Assembly (NCBI GenBank): GCA_965369205.1
Contig: CBDUPW010000009.1
Span: 1-64,000, forward strand
Source: JACKEA01 sp965369205
GTDB taxonomy: Bacteria; Myxococcota_A; Polyangia; Polyangiales; Polyangiaceae
Length of the DNA stretch: 64,000 bases
Reading direction: 5' to 3'
Below the pieces are notes generated by a model. The model did not search any database and was not told the DNA's origin. It saw nothing but the letters and a program-made list of their open reading frames with translations. Below, one piece after another: positions 25,724 to 33,567 of this stretch. A program made the position numbers and the translations under genes. Position 1 is the stretch's first letter. Each line of letters starts with the position of its first letter.

Positions 25724-27052
25724 GTGCTGCGAACCATTCGCGCGCTGTTTATGTTCTGGACGATTTTTCTGTCCTATGGACTGACGTGGCTGATCGACAA
25801 AGTGCTGCCCAAGGCCCAGAGCGAGCGTCTGTGGCGCTTCGTGCACGAGAGCAACGCGCGGCGCCTCGCGACCGGGTTTTCTAGGTTGCGCGGTGTCTTC
25901 ATCAAGGTCGGTCAGGTGCTGAGCGTGATCGGCACCTTCTTGCCCAAAGCCTACGGGCGCGCTTTGGAGAGCCTTCAAGACAAGGTGCCGCCTCGACCCT
26001 TTTCCGAAATCGAGGGCCGGCTGACGGAGGCACTGGGACCGAACCCGCTGGACCGCTTCAAGAGCTTCGACCAAGTGCCCTTGGCGGCGGCGTCGTTGGC
26101 TCAGGTGCACCGTGCCGTCGCCAAAGATGGCACTGAAGTGGCGGTCAAGGTGCTGTACCCGGGCATCGAGAAGCTGATCCGGCGCGACTTGGCGGTGTTG
26201 CGCTCCATCTTGCCCTTTTTGCGGATCGTGTTTCCGATTTCGCGGCAAGAACGCGTGCTCGATCAGCTCTCTGCCATGTTGGAGCGTGAAACCAACTACG
26301 CCAACGAGCGTAAGAATATGGAGCGCATCCGAGAGATTTTCACGGGACGCGACGATGTTGTGGTGCCGCAGGTCTTGGAAGAGCTGACGAACAAAGGTGT
26401 CTTGACGATGACCTTCGAGCAGGGAACGAAGATCAACGACTTCAAATTGCTCAAGGCTGCGGGCGTCGACCAAGAGGAAGTCGGGAAGCTCCTGGTCGAG
26501 TGCTATTTCAAGATGCTGCTCGAGAATCGCATCTTTCACGCCGACCCCCACCCGGGGAATTTCCTGGTGCGACCCGGGCCGCAGCTCGTTATTTTGGATT
26601 ACGGCGCGGTGGAGGAAGTCACGGACGATCTCGCCGAGGGCATGAAGCTCGTGGTGCTTGGCGCTGTGACGCGCAGTGACGATCAAGTGCTGCAAGGACT
26701 AGAGCGCATGGGATTCGTGGCCGAAGGTGGCGACAAGGAGCTGCTGGCCAACGTGGGGCGCGAGTACCTTGCGGTGCTTTCGAGCGTGAACATCACGAAC
26801 TTCGCGCAGCTGGACCGCGACACGATCGAGAAGCTGAGCGGCTACGATCAAGTGCGGGGCAAGTTGCGCGACATCATGCGCAGCGTCGAATACCCCGAGG
26901 GCTATTTCTACGTGGAGCGCACTCTGGTGCTGTTGTTCGGCCTGGTGGGCTCTTTGGCGCCCAACGCTGGCCTGGCGGGGCTGGTGCTGCCCCATGCGTC
27001 GCGCGCTTTCGCTATGGGCATGCAAGTGCCCCCGCCCAGTGCCAGCGCATGA
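25724..27052 (+). CDS. ABC1/UbiB-family atypical protein kinase
   Basis: 442 residues. Conserved ABC1 motifs are visible: the KxGQ motif FIKVGQVLS, AAASLAQVHRA in place of a normal Gly-rich loop, AVKVLYPGI, HADPHPGNF in the catalytic loop and LDYGAVEEV where DFG is expected. These proteins support quinone or lipid homeostasis. A hydrophobic stretch precedes the kinase core (ALFMFWTIFLSYGLTW) and another ends it (LLFGLVGSLAPNAGLAGLVL), consistent with membrane association. GTG 25724 is chosen because GGGAGAGG lies just upstream. The TGA overlaps the ATG of the metalloprotease gene. Confidence 0.88.
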   Translation: MLRTIRALFMFWTIFLSYGLTWLIDKVLPKAQSERLWRFVHESNARRLATGFSRLRGVFIKVGQVLSVIGTFLPKAYGRALESLQDKVPPRPFSEIEGRLTEALGPNPLDRFKSFDQVPLAAASLAQVHRAVAKDGTEVAVKVLYPGIEKLIRRDLAVLRSILPFLRIVFPISRQERVLDQLSAMLERETNYANERKNMERIREIFTGRDDVVVPQVLEELTNKGVLTMTFEQGTKINDFKLLKAAGVDQEEVGKLLVECYFKMLLENRIFHADPHPGNFLVRPGPQLVILDYGAVEEVTDDLAEGMKLVVLGAVTRSDDQVLQGLERMGFVAEGGDKELLANVGREYLAVLSSVNITNFAQLDRDTIEKLSGYDQVRGKLRDIMRSVEYPEGYFYVERTLVLLFGLVGSLAPNAGLAGLVLPHASRAFAMGMQVPPPSASA

Positions 27053-28497
27053 AGCGAGTGGTTCTAATCGCCGCGGCACTGTTCGTTACTTCATGCGCGT
27101 CAGAGCCGCCGCGTGCAGCAGGCGGCAAGAGCGCACGGGTGGAGAGCTGTCACTACGAAGCGCGGGTCGCGAAGACGACTCCGCTGCTACTGGACGTGCG
27201 CGTGCAATGCGCCGCTCGTGGGCCACTTGCCTTTGTTGCTTCGGAGCGACCAGCGGCGCGACACATTTCGAAGATCGTGGACGCCAGGGGACGTGCCCTT
27301 CAGCGCCAGGGTGCGACTTTCAGCATGCCGTCCGACGCCGTAACCACTGCGTCTTTCAGCTATCGCGTGGATTTGGACGGCGTGGCCCGGGACGCGGAGT
27401 CTTTCGACATTGCACTGCGCAGCGGGCGCTCGCTGATCGCGCCGACATCGACGTGGATCCTGCGTCCGGAGCCTCACACCGGCCATACGGAGATCACGCT
27501 GCGGGTGCATACGCCGAAAGACATGGGCTTCGTGACGGGACTCACGCCGGTGGGTGACGGCTACCGCATGGACGCCCACGAACTGCGCGTCTCGACCTAC
27601 GCCGTCTTCGGCCCCCACCATGTCGAGACCCTCATGCTTCCGGGGCCCCTGTCCCAGGCACGGGCGAGCAGCTCGCAAAGCCGCTTGACGGTTGCGTTCG
27701 CGGACGGGCCCCTCGATCTGAAGCGCGAGGTCGTGACGGACTGGGTTGGAGGCTCGGCCCGGGCAGTGGGCAAATTCTGGGGCGGGTTTCCCGTGCAGCA
27801 TGGCCTGGTCGTCGTGCTGCCTTCCGAGGGACAACGCGGCGTCTCTTTTGGCAAGGTGCTGCCGGAGAGCTCGCCGGGCATCGTGATCGTACTCGGCGAG
27901 AAGAGCGACGCCGAATCCCTGAAGGACGATTGGGTCTTGGTGCATGAGTTGTTTCACTTGGGCTTCCCGTCGTTCCAGGGCGAAGGCAAGTGGCTCGACG
28001 AAGGGCTCGCGACCTACTACGAGCCCATCATCCGCGCGCGCGCCGGCACAAAGACGGAGAACGAAGTGTGGGCCGAGTTTGCGCATGCCATGCCGCAAGG
28101 TTTGCCGGCGATGCAGAACGAAGGACTCGAAAACACCAAATCCTATCGAGGTATCTACTGGGGCGGCGCGCTGATGGCGCTGCTGGCAGACGTCGAGATC
28201 CGCGAGCGCAGCGCTGGCAAACAGGGACTCGAAGCGGGACTGTTCAAGGTTCTTGAAGCAGGCGGCAATGCTTCCGAAGTGTGGACGCTGGAGCAGGCCA
28301 TGCGGGTATGCGACGCCTCTGCGGGACTTGGAACGCTACGCGCTCTGGCGGAGCGCCACGCCCACCGCGGTTCTCCCGTCGACCTAGACGCGCTGTGGCG
28401 CAAACTTGGCGTGGTTCGGTTGCGGCGGGGCGTGCGATTAACCGATGACGCGCCTCTGAGTCAGATCCGCAAAGCCATTGTTTTCGGAGCACCGTGA
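27049..28497 (+). CDS. Exported gluzincin metalloprotease-like lipoprotein (M61/M1-like)
   Basis: 482 residues. The signal peptide ends in a lipobox-like VTSC. The zinc site is H299-E-L-F-H303 (LVHELFHLGFPS) with the third ligand in W315-L-D-E318-G, followed by LATYYEP, as in M61 glycyl aminopeptidases and M1-like enzymes. The N-terminal ~180 residues are beta-rich, and the PDZ domain found in many M61 proteins is absent. It probably acts in the periplasm or at the outer membrane. Its ATG overlaps the kinase stop and its stop overlaps the GTG of the next gene, so three genes are translationally chained. Confidence 0.78.
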   Translation: MKRVVLIAAALFVTSCASEPPRAAGGKSARVESCHYEARVAKTTPLLLDVRVQCAARGPLAFVASERPAARHISKIVDARGRALQRQGATFSMPSDAVTTASFSYRVDLDGVARDAESFDIALRSGRSLIAPTSTWILRPEPHTGHTEITLRVHTPKDMGFVTGLTPVGDGYRMDAHELRVSTYAVFGPHHVETLMLPGPLSQARASSSQSRLTVAFADGPLDLKREVVTDWVGGSARAVGKFWGGFPVQHGLVVVLPSEGQRGVSFGKVLPESSPGIVIVLGEKSDAESLKDDWVLVHELFHLGFPSFQGEGKWLDEGLATYYEPIIRARAGTKTENEVWAEFAHAMPQGLPAMQNEGLENTKSYRGIYWGGALMALLADVEIRERSAGKQGLEAGLFKVLEAGGNASEVWTLEQAMRVCDASAGLGTLRALAERHAHRGSPVDLDALWRKLGVVRLRRGVRLTDDAPLSQIRKAIVFGAP

Positions 28498-29468
28498 CCG
28501 ACAAGCCTGGCGTCTGGGTCGAGTTTCTCTCCGATCCGGAGGTGCGCTCTGCGTTGCCCGCAGTTGCGCCCTATTTGGGGCGCATCCATCTGTCGGTTTC
28601 CACGACGCGCTTCTTCTCAGACGAATTCGCTGCACTCACGCGGCAGGCGAAAGAATGCGGGCTTGACGTGTATCTCTGGCCGCTGTTCCCCATTGAGCGC
28701 GGCTACTGGCTAGGAGAGCACAACGCCGCCGAATTGCAGGAAGTGATGCAGGGCTTGTTGCGTTGGCGCGACGCGCCCGGGGGGCCGAGCTTCGACGGAG
28801 TGTCCTTTGATTTGGAACCCGGCCATGCCTACGCAGAGCGGCTGCGCACTTCTAAGTTGCACCGCCTGCCCAGCTTGTTGATCGAGCACGTCGATCCAGC
28901 CGCGTTCGAGCGCGCACGGCTGCTATTCGCGCGGGCTTTGGACACTTTGCACCAGGGACAGTTGCGGGCGCACGCGGTGGCGTTCCCGCTGGTGCTGGAC
29001 GACGCGCCCGGCGACCGTGTGTTGGAGGACGCTTTGGACACGCCCGTGTCGGATCTGGATTGGGACGAGGTTTCCTTCATGGTGTACCAGACCGCGTTCA
29101 CCCAACTTGCTGGCGTCTGGTTTGGTCCCGCGCTGGTATCCGCCTACGCGCAGGCTGCGGTCGCGCGTTTCGGCGAGCGCGCGGGGCTCGATTTGGGCGT
29201 CGTGGGCGGTCCTGCACTTGGGCTCGACGCGGGGGATCGGTATCCGAACCCCTCGGCGTTGGAGTCGGATCTTGCCGCGGCACACGGGGCTGGCATTCCC
29301 TACAGCAAGATCCGGGTGTACGGACTTGCCGGCTTGCTCGAAGAAGGCGGCGCGAGACGTTGGCTCGGACAGTTGCCGACCGGCGCGACGCCGGCGATCA
29401 GTCAGGAAACGACTGGATTGCGCGCCGGCATCCAGGCCCTGTCGCGTGCGCTCAAAGCAGCGACTTGA
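28494..29468 (+). CDS. TIM-barrel-like protein of unknown function
   Basis: 324 residues from GTG 28494, which overlaps the previous stop by four bases. No signal peptide. Segments such as GRIHLSVSTTRFFS, GLDVYLWPLFPIERGYWLG, FDGVSFDLEPGHAYAE, VSFMVYQTAFTQLAG and LGVVGGPALGLDAG follow the alternating strand and helix order of a (beta/alpha)8 barrel. SFDLEP is reminiscent of the DxxDxE-type strand of GH18-like folds, with Asp and Glu at its end as a possible acid pair. I do not recognise the family and infer sugar-related chemistry only weakly. Its last codons lie inside a 20-bp direct repeat that recurs at 29681. Confidence 0.7.
   Translation: MTDKPGVWVEFLSDPEVRSALPAVAPYLGRIHLSVSTTRFFSDEFAALTRQAKECGLDVYLWPLFPIERGYWLGEHNAAELQEVMQGLLRWRDAPGGPSFDGVSFDLEPGHAYAERLRTSKLHRLPSLLIEHVDPAAFERARLLFARALDTLHQGQLRAHAVAFPLVLDDAPGDRVLEDALDTPVSDLDWDEVSFMVYQTAFTQLAGVWFGPALVSAYAQAAVARFGERAGLDLGVVGGPALGLDAGDRYPNPSALESDLAAAHGAGIPYSKIRVYGLAGLLEEGGARRWLGQLPTGATPAISQETTGLRAGIQALSRALKAAT
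29448..29467. repeat. 20-bp direct repeat, copy 1
   Basis: GCGCTCAAAGCAGCGACTTG is identical at 29448-29467 and 29681-29700. This copy carries the last codons of the TIM-barrel-like gene, whose TGA begins inside it (T-G at its end). Between the copies lie 213 bp with no gene. Confidence 0.9.
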
Positions 29469-29680
29469 CGATGACGACGTCAACCAGGTCTACGCGGGGA
29501 TTCAACTCGACCCGGCGTAGTTCAACGGATCGGGCCCTTGATTGGCATCCAAAATTAGTTTGTATGCTTATCGCTTTCTGCGCACCAACACCCCCGCCAC
29601 CGTCGGTCGGTTATCCTGCCACTTTCGGTCGCTCCTCCTGCCGCCACCGTCGGTCTACGGTCAGTTCACCGTGGGCTAGC
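29468..29680. other. Intergenic segment between the 20-bp direct repeats
   Basis: 213 bp without a convincing gene. It is less GC-rich than its surroundings in the middle (AAAATTAGTTTGTATGCTTATCG) and contains two copies of CCGCCACCGTCGGTC, at 29594-29608 and 29641-29655. It lies between the stop codons of two convergent genes. Confidence 0.7.
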
Positions 29681-29700
29681 GCGCTCAAAGCAGCGACTTG
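29681..29700. repeat. 20-bp direct repeat, copy 2
   Basis: Second perfect copy of GCGCTCAAAGCAGCGACTTG. On the minus strand it encodes the final residues and TGA of the Gly-repeat lipoprotein (AAG TCG CTG CTT TGA). Both copies therefore hold a gene's stop region. Confidence 0.9.
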
Positions 29701-31370
29701 CAGCCGGGCGCGCAGTTCTTCGTGAGTGCGGGCTCGCAGACTTCGCCGCCGTCCAAGATGCCGTCGCCGCAGACCGGCACCGTGCAGTTGGAGCGGCATT
29801 TGCTTGGGGAGTCGTAGGCGATCAACGCAACGGACTGATTCAGGTTCAAGCTGATGAACCCGGAGTTGCCGTTGACGAAGGCCCAATCGTTGATGCCGCT
29901 GGAGAAACCCATGCTCACGTTGACGATCCAGTTGCCTGGGATGGGGAAGGAGCTGATCGCGCCTCCGTCCGAGTTGGACGCAAACTGCCACGTGCCGACC
30001 GCAGTGCTGCTTCCTGACTTGTTGAACTCCGAGAGCGTGTCGTCCGCCACCGTGACGAAGGTTTGCGCTGGCAATCCGCTGATGCTCGCTTTGACCTGCG
30101 TACCAGGCTGGTTCTGGCCGGAACTGTTCTGATCGATGCCGTGCACGATGATCAAGCTCAGCTGTCCGCCGTTCGTGTTGCGCTGCAGAATCATGCGGCT
30201 GGCCATCAGTTCTTCGAAGCCGGTGTGACTGCTCGCCGAGCTATAGGCGTAGAACTGCTGCGCGCTGCTGCCGGTGTCGAGAGGAATGATGGCCACGTTG
30301 ATAGCGCCTTGTTGCAGCTGGAAGGCTGGGCGATCTTGGTTGCCCGGACCGAGGTCACATTGTTCGCCGGGCTCTGGCACGCCGTTGCCGCAGAATGTGG
30401 GACTTCCGCCCGTACCGCCGAAGCCGCCGGGGCCACCGCCGAAGCCGCCGAAGCCACCCACGCCCCCGGCGCCGCCCGTGCCGCCGCATTTGCCGCAACC
30501 GAGGGATGTCACTTCATCGACGCAGAGAGAATCCCAATCCACTTGGCAGCAGTACGCGTCCGTAGCGCATACGCACTGAGCGATCTTCGGGTCGATGCAG
30601 CCCGGAGATGAATGCACGGTACAGCAGTCGCCCGTCGGGGCACCGCCGCTGCCGCCGAATCCGCCGACGCCACCGAAACCACCGATGGGTCCGCCGCCGA
30701 AGCCGCCGACACCACCGAAACCACCGATGGGTCCGCCGCCGAATCCACCGACGCCACCGAAACCACCGATGGGTCCGCCGCCGAACCCGCCGACGCCACC
30801 CGCACCACCGATGGGTCCGCCGCCGAATCCGCCGCTGCCACCGAAGCCGCCGACAGGTCCACCGCCGAAGCCGCCGGTACCGCCGAAGCCGCCCACGGGC
30901 CCACCGCCAACGCCGCCGGTGCCGCCACAGTTGCCGCAGCCAAGGGACGTGACTTCCTCGACGCAGAGCTCATCCCAAGATTGCTCGCAGCAGAAGTTGT
31001 CCGTCGCGCACACGCATTGCGCGACGCTGGGTATGTTGCACGCTGGGAAATCGTGGGGCGAGCAGCAGTCGCCGCTGGGCCCGCCGCCCGTGCCGCCAAA
31101 TCCACCGACGGGTCCGCCACCGAAACCACCGGCGCCACCCGCACCGCCGAGGGGTCCGCCACCGAAACCGCCAGCGCCACCCGCACCGCCCAGGGGCCCG
31201 CCACCGAAACCGCCAACGGGGCCTCCGCCCACGCCGCCCACGCCGCCCACGCCGCCCACGGCTCCGGAGCCGCCAGCACCGCCGCTGGACAAATCGTCTT
31301 CCAGTCCGGCGCGCCCGCAGGCGATGGGAGCCATGGCCAACGCGACCCAAGCGATGTGGTGCAGTCTCAC
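29685..31370 (-). CDS. Gly-rich repeat lipoprotein with duplicated Cys modules
   Basis: About 561 residues from GTG 31370. Lipobox-like APIAC, then long Gly-rich linkers built of a repeated 14-residue unit (GGPIGGFGGVGGFG type) flank two related Cys modules: QCVCATDNFCCEQSWDELC with GCGNC, and QCVCATDAYCCQVDWDSLC with GCGKC. The C-terminal half is a beta-rich domain bracketed by CGNGVPEPGEQCD and CGDGILDGGEVCE, the DUF4215-type myxobacterial Cys repeat. It is probably a surface lipoprotein with flexible arms. Its 3' end lies inside a 20-bp repeat. The opposite-strand Pro-rich frame over the repeats is not a gene. Confidence 0.82.
   Translation of the reverse strand: MRLHHIAWVALAMAPIACGRAGLEDDLSSGGAGGSGAVGGVGGVGGVGGGPVGGFGGGPLGGAGGAGGFGGGPLGGAGGAGGFGGGPVGGFGGTGGGPSGDCCSPHDFPACNIPSVAQCVCATDNFCCEQSWDELCVEEVTSLGCGNCGGTGGVGGGPVGGFGGTGGFGGGPVGGFGGSGGFGGGPIGGAGGVGGFGGGPIGGFGGVGGFGGGPIGGFGGVGGFGGGPIGGFGGVGGFGGSGGAPTGDCCTVHSSPGCIDPKIAQCVCATDAYCCQVDWDSLCVDEVTSLGCGKCGGTGGAGGVGGFGGFGGGPGGFGGTGGSPTFCGNGVPEPGEQCDLGPGNQDRPAFQLQQGAINVAIIPLDTGSSAQQFYAYSSASSHTGFEELMASRMILQRNTNGGQLSLIIVHGIDQNSSGQNQPGTQVKASISGLPAQTFVTVADDTLSEFNKSGSSTAVGTWQFASNSDGGAISSFPIPGNWIVNVSMGFSSGINDWAFVNGNSGFISLNLNQSVALIAYDSPSKCRSNCTVPVCGDGILDGGEVCEPALTKNCAPGCKSLL
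30655..30906. repeat. 42-bp minisatellite, six units, inside the Gly-rich gene
   Basis: Six adjacent units of 42 bp begin at 30655, 30697, 30739, 30781, 30823 and 30865. Each is a variant of CCGAAxCCGCCGACxCCACC followed by GAAACCACCGATGGGTCCGCCG. On the minus strand each encodes 14 residues of Gly-rich linker. The first three units are nearly identical, while the last two have diverged. A smaller two-unit array of the same period lies near 31120-31205. Confidence 0.92.
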
Positions 31371-31450
31371 AACGCGATCTTGGCAGGCGGAGACATCCTG
31401 CTCAACCAAACGGCAGTCTTTTTATTCGCCATCGGCGGCAGCCGGTGTCT

Positions 31451-32389
31451 TCAGAGCCCGAAGCGCTCGGCGTTTTCCGCCAAGTACTGAACGTAATATG
31501 CGCTTTCTTGGTGTGGTGCGACCTCGCCGGCGTCGACCGCGGCTTCCAACGCTCGTTTCAGGTCCCCCAGTTTGCGCGAAGGGGCCAGCCCAAAGGCCTC
31601 CATGATCGCGGTCCCCACCCCCGTCGGCAGCGGCGGCTGCTTTGCGTCTTCGGCCGCCAGCGCGGTAATGCGACCCGCAAGCTCGTCGATCATGGCGATG
31701 CCGCGGCGTTTTTTTTCTGGACGCTTGGTCGTGATGTCCGCTCGAGACAAGCACATCAAGTCTTCCAAATGCGGTCCCATATCCCGTGCGAAACGCCGCA
31801 CCGCGCTGTCGGTCCAGCTGCCATCGTATTGGCTCGCGCGTAGATGATGCAGGACGAGAAAGCGGATCTCCGAACTGAGGGCTTCGTCCGCGCGAAACAG
31901 ACTTCGGCGCCGCTCCATCTTGTCGAACATGCGGGCGCCTACCTCGGCGTGGCCGAAGAAGTGCACCTCGCCGCTGGGCGAGATGCTGCGAGTGCGCACC
32001 TTGCCAATGTCGTGAAACAGCGCGGCCCAGCGCACTTCGAGCTGGGCGGTCGCTTGGCTCACCACCTGCTTGGTGTGTTTCCACACGTCCTTGTGTCGCC
32101 ACTCACCGTCGCCGAATCCAACCATCGCCTGCACTTCCGGCAGCAACACGTCCAGCACGCCAGTGGCTAGCAGTGAGTCCAGCCCCAGATCCGGGTAGGC
32201 ACCCATCATCACGCGATCGAGCACGGGGCGCATGTCGTCGGAAGAAAGCGAAGCGAGGTCCCCCGCGTGTGCCAGAACCACGGGTCGATCCGTAACCCCG
32301 CGCTCGGAGCATTCGGCGGCTCGCTCCAACGCAGTCATTCCGCGGTCTGCATCGGACCGCTCGTTGTCGACTTGCTCAGACATGAACAT
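31451..32389 (-). CDS. HD-domain protein related to the C-terminal half of CCA-adding enzyme
   Basis: 312 residues. The region DRVMMGAYPDLGLDSLLATG, HKDVWKHTKQVVS, LFHDIGKVRTRS and HHLRASQYD matches the neck and HD phosphohydrolase part of tRNA nucleotidyltransferases, with the HD pair in FHDIGK. The nucleotidyltransferase catalytic head that normally precedes this is missing; the protein starts with ~45 polar residues instead. It may be a stand-alone HD phosphohydrolase acting on nucleotides or RNA ends. ATG 32389 is taken, with ATG 32383 as an alternative. It is divergent from the nuclease-like lipoprotein gene at 32515. Confidence 0.75.
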   Translation of the reverse strand: MFMSEQVDNERSDADRGMTALERAAECSERGVTDRPVVLAHAGDLASLSSDDMRPVLDRVMMGAYPDLGLDSLLATGVLDVLLPEVQAMVGFGDGEWRHKDVWKHTKQVVSQATAQLEVRWAALFHDIGKVRTRSISPSGEVHFFGHAEVGARMFDKMERRRSLFRADEALSSEIRFLVLHHLRASQYDGSWTDSAVRRFARDMGPHLEDLMCLSRADITTKRPEKKRRGIAMIDELAGRITALAAEDAKQPPLPTGVGTAIMEAFGLAPSRKLGDLKRALEAAVDAGEVAPHQESAYYVQYLAENAERFGL

Positions 32390-32514
32390 TGGGCGCCAGC
32401 ATGCAAGAAAGGCCGACGGGCGCAGGCTCTTAGCACAATCAGGCTAGTCCTCCACCTGCGGAATTTAGTGAATCCTTCTCGCACTTGGACCCAAGCTGCG
32501 CCATCCTGCGAGCA

Positions 32515-33489
32515 ATGCGACGTGTCGCTTTCATCGGGCTGTTGCTGATTGGTTTCGCCGGCGCCGGCTGCCCTGGATCGGACCCGGACTTCAGCCAGCC
32601 GACGGTGGACGCCGATACGCCTGTGCCGGATGCGGCCATCGAAACTGGCACAGGAGTGCCGACGCCGCTCAACATCACCAACTGGAACGTCAAGAACCTG
32701 TACAACACCGTGCGCGATAGTCCGGAAGTCGCGCAGGCGGACGAGATCATCCTAGGTGCGACGGAGTATCAGGCCAAGCTTAGCGGTATCGCCAAGGTGC
32801 TCAACGACCTGAAGTCCGACGTCGTCGTACTCCAGGAGGTTGAAAACAAGAACGTCGTGAAAGACCTTGCTGCCGCGGCGGGTCGGTTCCCACACCAGCA
32901 CATCACGACCGGCAACGATCCGCGTGGCATCGACATTGCCATCTTGAGCGACCATCCCTTCGGTCCTGTTCTGAGCCACAAGGACGAGTTTTTCCAGGCG
33001 TCTTCGGATCCGACGCGTAACTTCAAGTTTGCCCGCGACGTGCTCGAGGCGCATCTGAGCTTCAATGGCCGGCACGTCGTGCTGCTCGGGGTGCACTGGA
33101 AGAGCGGCACGGACCCGGACAGCCAGCTGAAGCGCCTCGCCGAGGCCGAGCAGACCAGGCGCATCGGCACCCAGATCAAGTTTGCGGATCCTTCCGCCAT
33201 GGTGGTGATGCTGGGCGACTTCAACGACGTGCCTGGCTCGCCGCCCATGGTGGCGCTTGGCGGCGCCGCGCCCTTGGAGTTCCTCAGCGCCACTGAAAAC
33301 GTCCCGCCGAACGAGCGCTGGAGCGTGACGTTCGGCGGTGCGAAGCTCTTCGACGATCAGATCCTCGACGCCACGGCGCTGTCGCTGACGGACCGGGTGT
33401 TCAACACCTCCGTTGTGATCCAGCACGGCGCCGAGGTGGATGCGGTTGCAGATCACGATCCGGTGCGCGTGACGTACCAGGTCAAATAG
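32515..33489 (+). CDS. Endonuclease/exonuclease/phosphatase-family lipoprotein
   Basis: 324 residues. Lipobox-like GFAGAGC, then a short linker, then the EEP fold: NITNWNVKNLY (Asn), VVVLQEVENKNVV (catalytic Glu), GVHWKSGTD, VVMLGDFNDVPGSP (Asp and Asn) and AVADHDPVRVTY (Asp-His end). All core EEP residues appear present, so it should be an active Mg-dependent phosphodiesterase or nuclease placed in the periplasm or on the surface. ATG 32515 begins directly at the signal peptide. It is divergent from the HD gene, and TamB follows 78 bp later. Confidence 0.85.
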   Translation: MRRVAFIGLLLIGFAGAGCPGSDPDFSQPTVDADTPVPDAAIETGTGVPTPLNITNWNVKNLYNTVRDSPEVAQADEIILGATEYQAKLSGIAKVLNDLKSDVVVLQEVENKNVVKDLAAAAGRFPHQHITTGNDPRGIDIAILSDHPFGPVLSHKDEFFQASSDPTRNFKFARDVLEAHLSFNGRHVVLLGVHWKSGTDPDSQLKRLAEAEQTRRIGTQIKFADPSAMVVMLGDFNDVPGSPPMVALGGAAPLEFLSATENVPPNERWSVTFGGAKLFDDQILDATALSLTDRVFNTSVVIQHGAEVDAVADHDPVRVTYQVK

Positions 33490-33567
33490 CTGCGGCAGCG
33501 TCACTGAACAGACTCGCCTCCCTGGGCGTCAAACTTCTGAAATCCTTGGATTTTGGCGTCGACCCCC

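Noticed and set aside
25562..26695. Upstream extension of the hydrolase frame at 24242-25561
   Set aside because: It lies opposite the ABC1 kinase gene and lacks a start near a ribosome-binding site; GTG 25561 precedes the anchor segment.
30655..31210. Possible CRISPR-like array from regular repeats
   Set aside because: The repeats are adjacent without spacers and are coding in frame, so they are a minisatellite.
30595..31605. Long Pro-rich plus-strand frame over the Gly-rich lipoprotein gene
   Set aside because: It is the reverse reading of the GGx repeats; the minus strand has the signal peptide, Cys modules and DUF4215-type ends.
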